Source: a bacterium
GTDB taxonomy: Bacteria; Bacillota; Clostridia; Lachnospirales; Lachnospiraceae
Assembly: GCA_023667365.1 (NCBI GenBank)
Contig: JAMPAG010000001.1
Span: 362,698 to 415,699 of the forward strand
Direction of reading: 5' to 3'
DNA length: 53,002 bases
The notes below the pieces were generated by a model. It worked only from the letters and a program-made list of their open reading frames with translations. It did not search any database and had not been told where the DNA came from. A program made the position numbers and the translations under genes. Below, in pieces: positions 50,201-53,002 of this stretch; position 1 is the stretch's first letter, and each line of letters opens with the position of its first letter.

Positions 50201-51133
50201 GGGAAGCGTACCTGTATCCAGATATTTTTTCAAATTGACTGCGCTCAAATAGCCCATGAGATCCGTACGCTGTGCGGTAACAGCGTAGATCACACCCTTT
50301 TTTAAGTATTCGATATTTTCCGTAATATCATCCTGCCCGACGATCACGAGATCGTCCCGCCCCAGTTCCTCCTTGGCTTTTGCGGCATATCCGGCGTTGA
50401 CGGCGCCGGTAGTAAGGAGGGCTGTGATGTCCGGGTTGTTTTGAAGCATTTCTTTGATCGCGGAAACGGTATCCGCTTCCTGCTGCATGGCGTTCTGCTC
50501 AAGGTCAGCTAAACTATTTGTAACGAGATAAGCTGTGTCAACCACTTCCATTCCGTAGTCGTTTACAATATTCTCGAAGGCACGGCGGATATGGAATCCG
50601 ATGTCTTCCGAATCCTGCGTGGACATCACCATACCGATCTTCGAACCTTCCGGTATCTGCATGACAATTGCCTGCGCCGCTTTTCTTCCGATCACGGCAG
50701 AATCGCTGCCGATAAATGCGGCGCGTGCTGAATCCGGTTCGTCGGTGTCGATGGTAAAAACCGGAATCCCCATGCTGACAGCTTCGTCGATCAGCTCGTC
50801 CATACCGTGAACGCCGCCGCGGACGATGATACCGTCCGGTTTGTCCTCGCGTTGTAAAACGGCGCTCATATTGGCGATCAGGTTTTCCTCCCAATTATCA
50901 TAACTGTCGGCTCCTACGACTTCCGTGATCGTCCCCTGACTTTCGTCAGCCCTGTGCATTCCGTCTATGATCGGAGCCCAATATTCATGCGTCTTATTCG
51001 GACATACGAATACAAAATGATAGGGTTCCTGCTCTGCGGCGGCGGATGCAGTCGATGCGGGCGTGGAAAAAAAAGTAATGCCTGTCACGAGACAAAGAAT
51101 CATGGAAATGATGGGTCTGATAAATTTTTTCAT
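47279..51133 (-). CDS. Hybrid histidine kinase with three solute-binding sensor domains and two receivers
   Basis: 1284 residues. Signal peptide at 1-34; a sugar/autoinducer-type periplasmic-binding domain at about 38-335 (HFVFVCPNKTHEYW, DGIIVRGGVHGMDELIDEAVSMGIPVFTIDTDEPDSARAAFIGSD); an SBP_bac_3-like lobe at 343-470 (VRIGYYDDNEPAFQ, MLIAGDIDMMAGAYKT); a second SBP_bac_3 domain at 490-705 (LTFGYTRHHLPFSDQDEDG); a span at 724-746. Then HisKA with H786 in SHDIRTPMNAIVGM, HATPase (DNGIGM, GTGLGLAIVKQM), receiver 1 with D1074 and receiver 2 with D1213. No Hpt domain, so a separate relay protein is expected. The family senses several ligands; here none is known. A long structured leader precedes it. 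Confidence 0.93.
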   Translation of the reverse strand: MKKFIRPIISMILCLVTGITFFSTPASTASAAAEQEPYHFVFVCPNKTHEYWAPIIDGMHRADESQGTITEVVGADSYDNWEENLIANMSAVLQREDKPDGIIVRGGVHGMDELIDEAVSMGIPVFTIDTDEPDSARAAFIGSDSAVIGRKAAQAIVMQIPEGSKIGMVMSTQDSEDIGFHIRRAFENIVNDYGMEVVDTAYLVTNSLADLEQNAMQQEADTVSAIKEMLQNNPDITALLTTGAVNAGYAAKAKEELGRDDLVIVGQDDITENIEYLKKGVIYAVTAQRTDLMGYLSAVNLKKYLDTGTLPQTIYDTGVTLVTLDNADSYKDFDSILDTATVTVRIGYYDDNEPAFQSGFSDDARKSGYAYDYYQMLAPFAGWRYEYVYGSKDEIRQMLIAGDIDMMAGAYKTTAALADRVNFSTMDMGLEDNRYFAVRKSDTALLNELNYAMTQVDTFFPTFTLELRQKYYSQSTLQSLTEREEQWLIGKNTLTFGYTRHHLPFSDQDEDGNPIGLVGKLISALEEFTNIEVVPVCFEYVADLETALQNHTVDIGFPMYSDLWLAESKGLRQTEPVVTDRMMIIYRGEYTDDITSSIAVSKTSLGLLEYVPDNYPDALITEYENFDEAIDAVRSGKAKCIIGYSSILQRILSGYDDVNKFNISYLNQTEELCLLVHQDNGILSVILDKMVNQINNEEITGTLMQYANIAGSQPTFMDFFKRYAYLFVIVLVIFFAVLALTFIFYIKKSHAYNRKQAEMQLSLQNALELADAANKAKTNFLSSMSHDIRTPMNAIVGMTNIAKKHTDDEEKLNDCLDKITLSSQHLLTLINDVLDISKIESGKLTLTPINFSLRRLVENLVNIVRPMIKSKAQEFDVHIHGIDCETLYGDELRVSQVFINILSNAVKYTPEGGKVILDLYEERIDGQTVQLTYTVRDNGIGMSPEYMEHMFDAFTRADDSRTNKVQGTGLGLAIVKQMVMLMNGTIDCESEPDKGTTFTVKLELPIGEDDSRVYTLPPIDILFVDDDEIFLTITKDAVEEMGARAETAHSGEKALELVKKRHEADNDYAVAVVDWKMPEMSGAQTVRAIRDIVGETMSIILVTAYDWSDIEDEANDSGANGFICKPLFKSYLSEKIAHVLKAEKGSNVTAETGNDDLNGLHVLIAEDNDINWEVASEVLGMYGIVTEHAENGKMAVEMMQDAADGKYDLILMDIQMPILNGREATKEIRKSSRDYVKNIPIIAMTADAFAEDISSCLAAGMNGHVAKPIDTDKLFQEIRRVLNG

Positions 51134-51213
51134 AAACGTAAACTCCTGCTTTAGTGGGTAATAACCTGTATAATCATGCCAAGTTCATGCGCATTCCGCT
51201 TCGCTGCGGCGCG

Positions 51214-51237
51214 GTATCATGTCTGACGACATGATAC
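51214..51237 (-). repeat. Perfect 10-bp inverted repeat in the hybrid kinase leader
   Basis: GTATCATGTC (51214-51223) and GACATGATAC (51228-51237) with a TGAC loop. It lies downstream of the structured element and upstream of the kinase start, and has no U run. Confidence 0.7.
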
Positions 51238-51256
51238 TATGATTGCTCCGATTCTC

Positions 51257-51372
51257 GGGCAGAGACCCGAAAAATCTCTGATTTTTCGGGTTCGCTTCGC
51301 TCGTCAAATGCCCAAAGAAACATCTGCTCGAGCAAGCTCGGCATCTGTTTCTTCGGTCACTTGACTCTGCCC
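51257..51372 (-). other. Structured 116-bp element with 8-bp terminal inverted repeats
   Basis: GGGCAGAG (51257-51264) pairs with CTCTGCCC (51365-51372), enclosing two further stems: CCCGAAAAATC/GATTTTTCGGG (51266-51276/51280-51290), and a composite arm TCAAATG/CACTTGA (51304-51310/51358-51364, one G-T), AAGAAACA/TGTTTCTT (51315-51322/51346-51353) and CGAGC/GCTCG (51329-51333/51336-51340). As RNA this is a three-way junction. It begins at the predicted transcript start of the hybrid kinase. It could be a regulatory RNA domain or a small palindromic mobile repeat. Confidence 0.6.
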
Positions 51373-51381
51373 TTTGCGGAC

Positions 51382-51409
51382 ATTATACCACAGACGGGGT
51401 TTTTATCAA
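51382..51409 (-). promoter_or_regulatory. Promoter of the hybrid kinase gene
   Basis: On the minus strand TTGATA (51409-51404) and TATAAT (51387-51382) are 16 bp apart. The start of transcription would be near 51375, leaving about 240 nt of leader before ATG 51133. Confidence 0.65.
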
Positions 51410-51424
51410 GAAGGTTTCGCGCGG

Positions 51425-51841
51425 TTATGCTTTCCGGATGATTTTTCTCATGCTGCAGCCGCAATACTCGTGCGGTATTTTTTTGAAACCGAGGGATTCA
51501 TAAAACGGTTCTTTGCCCGGTTCTGCGATCAGCTGGATGCTGGAGCGTCCGCCGTCAGGCGTATGGTCGGCGGCGTAGGCAAGCAGCATGTTCAGGATGG
51601 CGGTACCGATCTTTTGCTTTTGAAAATCGGGGCGCACGATGACGTCCGCGATCAGATCATATTGTCCGTCGCCGATAAGCCTTCCCATCGCGATCGTCTC
51701 GCCGTTCTCCACGGCGGTCGCGACATACAGACTGTTCCGGATCGCATTTTCCGACTGCTCTTTTGAAAAATTAAGCCAGCCGACACTCTCGCGCAGGCTC
51801 GCGTAGTCTTCGTAGGTTAAGGTGTTTTCTTTGTATTCCAT
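51425..51841 (-). CDS. GNAT-family N-acetyltransferase
   Basis: 138 residues. VATAVENGETIAMGRLIGDGQYDLIADVIVRPDFQKQKIGTAILNMLL contains the acetyl-CoA loop (Q.QKIGT), and FYESLGFKKIP is the usual end. Substrate unknown. Start 51841 follows a GGGAGACA site. It ends 16 bp before the kinase promoter region. Confidence 0.85.
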   Translation of the reverse strand: MEYKENTLTYEDYASLRESVGWLNFSKEQSENAIRNSLYVATAVENGETIAMGRLIGDGQYDLIADVIVRPDFQKQKIGTAILNMLLAYAADHTPDGGRSSIQLIAEPGKEPFYESLGFKKIPHEYCGCSMRKIIRKA

Positions 51842-51940
51842 GGCGGTTGTTGTCTCCCTTTTTCTTTGGAAAAATTTCAGGTTTTTTATTGGGATGCGTT
51901 TCCGTTTCTGCGGCGCGGCATCGGCGGTATTTATTTTTTA

Positions 51941-52123
51941 AGCGCAGGCATAAAGGCAGTTGCATTGACGGTGCGCGTTTCAAGTGTAGGCGCACTTGTG
52001 AAGCGCAGGCATAAAGGCAGTTGCATTGACGGTGCGCGTTTCAAGTGTAGGCGCACTTGTGAAGCGCAGGCATAAAGGCAGTTGCATTGGCGGTGCACGT
52101 TTTGGGTGCGGTACGCTTGTGAA
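51941..52123. repeat. 61-bp tandem repeat, three copies
   Basis: Units start at 51941, 52002 and 52063 with AGCGCAGGCATAAAGGCAGT; the first two are identical, the third is diverged in its second half. Each contains GTGCGC...GCGCAC, able to form a short hairpin. The repeat lies between the GNAT gene and the methyltransferase gene; the 306-bp gap holds nothing else I recognise. Confidence 0.9.
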
Positions 52124-52146
52124 GTGCAAAGGGGATGATTGCCGGC

Positions 52147-52926
52147 TCAGGGTTTCCGTGCAAGTTCTAAGTCGATCGTGTCATAAATCGTGATCTCGCC
52201 GCCAAATGCGTTGATCGCCGTTTCGATCTCGGAGAAAAACGCATTCCGTGTCCGCTCCTCTAAAACCCGGTGATCCGAATAGGTTCCGAGCAGAGCCGTG
52301 TATTCTTTGGCGCCGAACGTTCGTGTCCGGTGATAAAGATGATAACAAATATCGGTAAATCCGTATCTGCGCGCGATCTCCGCGCGCTCTTTTGCATCGG
52401 ATTCCGCATATTCCGCAGGTTCCCTGTTGCCGGGTATATAAACGGCGTAAATGTCGTTGATCTTTTGGCCGAGTTCCGTTCGTTTTTTATCTTTGTACGG
52501 ATGATTGGCAAAACGGGCAAATGCGCCGCCGCTTTTTAACATGGCAAATGCCTTTTGGTATCCGGATTCTTCCGGCACCCAATGGAAAGCGGACGCGGAA
52601 TAAATAAGGTCGCAGGAACAATCTTCGTGCGGGAAGTCTTCGAATTTGGACGTTACGACTGAAAAATTCGGGAACGCTTGGAACTTGTTGCGGCAGAAAG
52701 CCGAAAAATTGCTTCCATATTCGACCGCTATGACGTTACAGCCGGTCTGCAAAACAGGTAAAGTTGCCTGCCCGCTGCCGATACCGATTTCCACGGCGCG
52801 GCTTGTTTTATCGAGCGGCCGGTAGGCGAATAAATCCGCGTACAGCGCCGGAACGTATCCGGGGCGCCATTTTTCATATTGTTCTACAACGGTGTCAAAG
52901 GTCCATTCTAATCCTTTACGCATCAT
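52147..52926 (-). CDS. Class I SAM-dependent methyltransferase
   Basis: 259 residues. SAM-binding loop AVEIGIGSGQATLPVLQTG (motif I, EIGIGSGQ), motif II VIAVEYGSNFSAFC, and LIYSASAFHWVPEE (motif post II). The region before the core, WTFDTVVEQYEKWRPGYVPALY, is common in this methyltransferase group. Substrate unknown. The start is MM at 52926 or 52923, with GAGGTTAAA upstream. Confidence 0.88.
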   Translation of the reverse strand: MMRKGLEWTFDTVVEQYEKWRPGYVPALYADLFAYRPLDKTSRAVEIGIGSGQATLPVLQTGCNVIAVEYGSNFSAFCRNKFQAFPNFSVVTSKFEDFPHEDCSCDLIYSASAFHWVPEESGYQKAFAMLKSGGAFARFANHPYKDKKRTELGQKINDIYAVYIPGNREPAEYAESDAKERAEIARRYGFTDICYHLYHRTRTFGAKEYTALLGTYSDHRVLEERTRNAFFSEIETAINAFGGEITIYDTIDLELARKP

Positions 52927-53002
52927 TTTAACCTCTTGTTATGTGGCGGTTCAGCCTTGAAAGGTAAATTCCATTATATCCTGCCTTGTTTCTCCAAAAT
53001 TA

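Noticed and set aside
51941..52123. 61-bp repeats considered as a CRISPR array or origin iterons
   Set aside because: Units are head-to-tail without unique spacers, and there is no DnaA-box cluster, cas or replication gene nearby.

Overview
This 53 kb window looks like the chromosome of an anaerobic, sporulating, medium-GC Firmicute, most likely a Lachnospiraceae-type Clostridium. The indications are an MurE with the meso-DAP motif DNPRNE, DapF, AsnRS, AGGAGG-type ribosome binding sites, a decayed spoIIID-like fragment, an AraC-free LacI/ABC sugar locus without its own ATPase, and HypA/HypB. No rRNA, tRNA, CRISPR array or intact transposase was seen. Assignments rest on reading the proteins and motifs; no database search was run.

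Layout. 1-1.0 kb: 3' end of a type I restriction subunit (hsdR). 1.1-5.0 kb: ispE, a FadR-type GntR regulator, a repeat-bearing membrane-anchored protein, murI and a DUF1934 protein. 5.1-6.3 kb: an inserted-looking DUF4143-type ATPase under a large palindrome. 6.5-12.4 kb: a galactan utilisation locus (LacI regulator, CBM lipoprotein, leaderless GH53 galactanase, sugar-binding lipoprotein, two permeases). 12.6-15.3 kb: asnS and a PPIase lipoprotein on the minus strand. 15.4-20.7 kb: a BlaI repressor, a BlaR1-like M56 sensor fused to RCC1-type repeats, and a lipoprotein with an LprI-like C-terminus. 20.9-26.9 kb: small membrane protein, murE, dapF, a cystathionine synthase/lyase, AI-2E family transporter. 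26.9-30.8 kb: hypB - Fe-S/FAD oxidoreductase - hypA. 31.0-31.6 kb: MNT antitoxin gene with an internally deleted HEPN partner. 31.7-36.5 kb: five-gene operon of response regulator, histidine kinase and a two-permease ABC transporter. 36.7-40.7 kb: accessory zone with an intact MntA/HepT pair, a P-loop ATPase, and remnants of spoIIID, DUF2442 and GNAT genes. 40.9-42.6 kb: an MFS exporter behind an upstream leader peptide with alternative hairpins. 42.6-47.2 kb: APH-type kinase, esterase, double-MerR regulator, ABC exporter. 47.3-51.4 kb: a 1284-residue hybrid kinase carrying three solute-binding sensor domains behind a long structured leader. 51.4-52.9 kb: GNAT and methyltransferase genes.

How parts work together. 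The LacI protein probably controls the CBM/GH53/ABC operon through a perfect 8+1+8 palindrome at its promoter. The GntR protein probably controls its own operon through GTA..TAC dyads at the ispE promoter. BlaI and the M56 sensor form a proteolytic signalling pair: the Asn-Phe scissile bond is present in BlaI, but the outer sensor is an RCC1-like region and not a penicillin-binding domain.

Non-coding features are the most unusual part of the window: a double-hairpin repeat family (four copies, abutting or overlapping the stop codons of three genes), several tandem repeats (13, 36, 59, 61 and 104 bp), a structured 116-bp element with 8-bp terminal inverted repeats just after the hybrid kinase promoter, and an attenuator-like leader before the MFS exporter.
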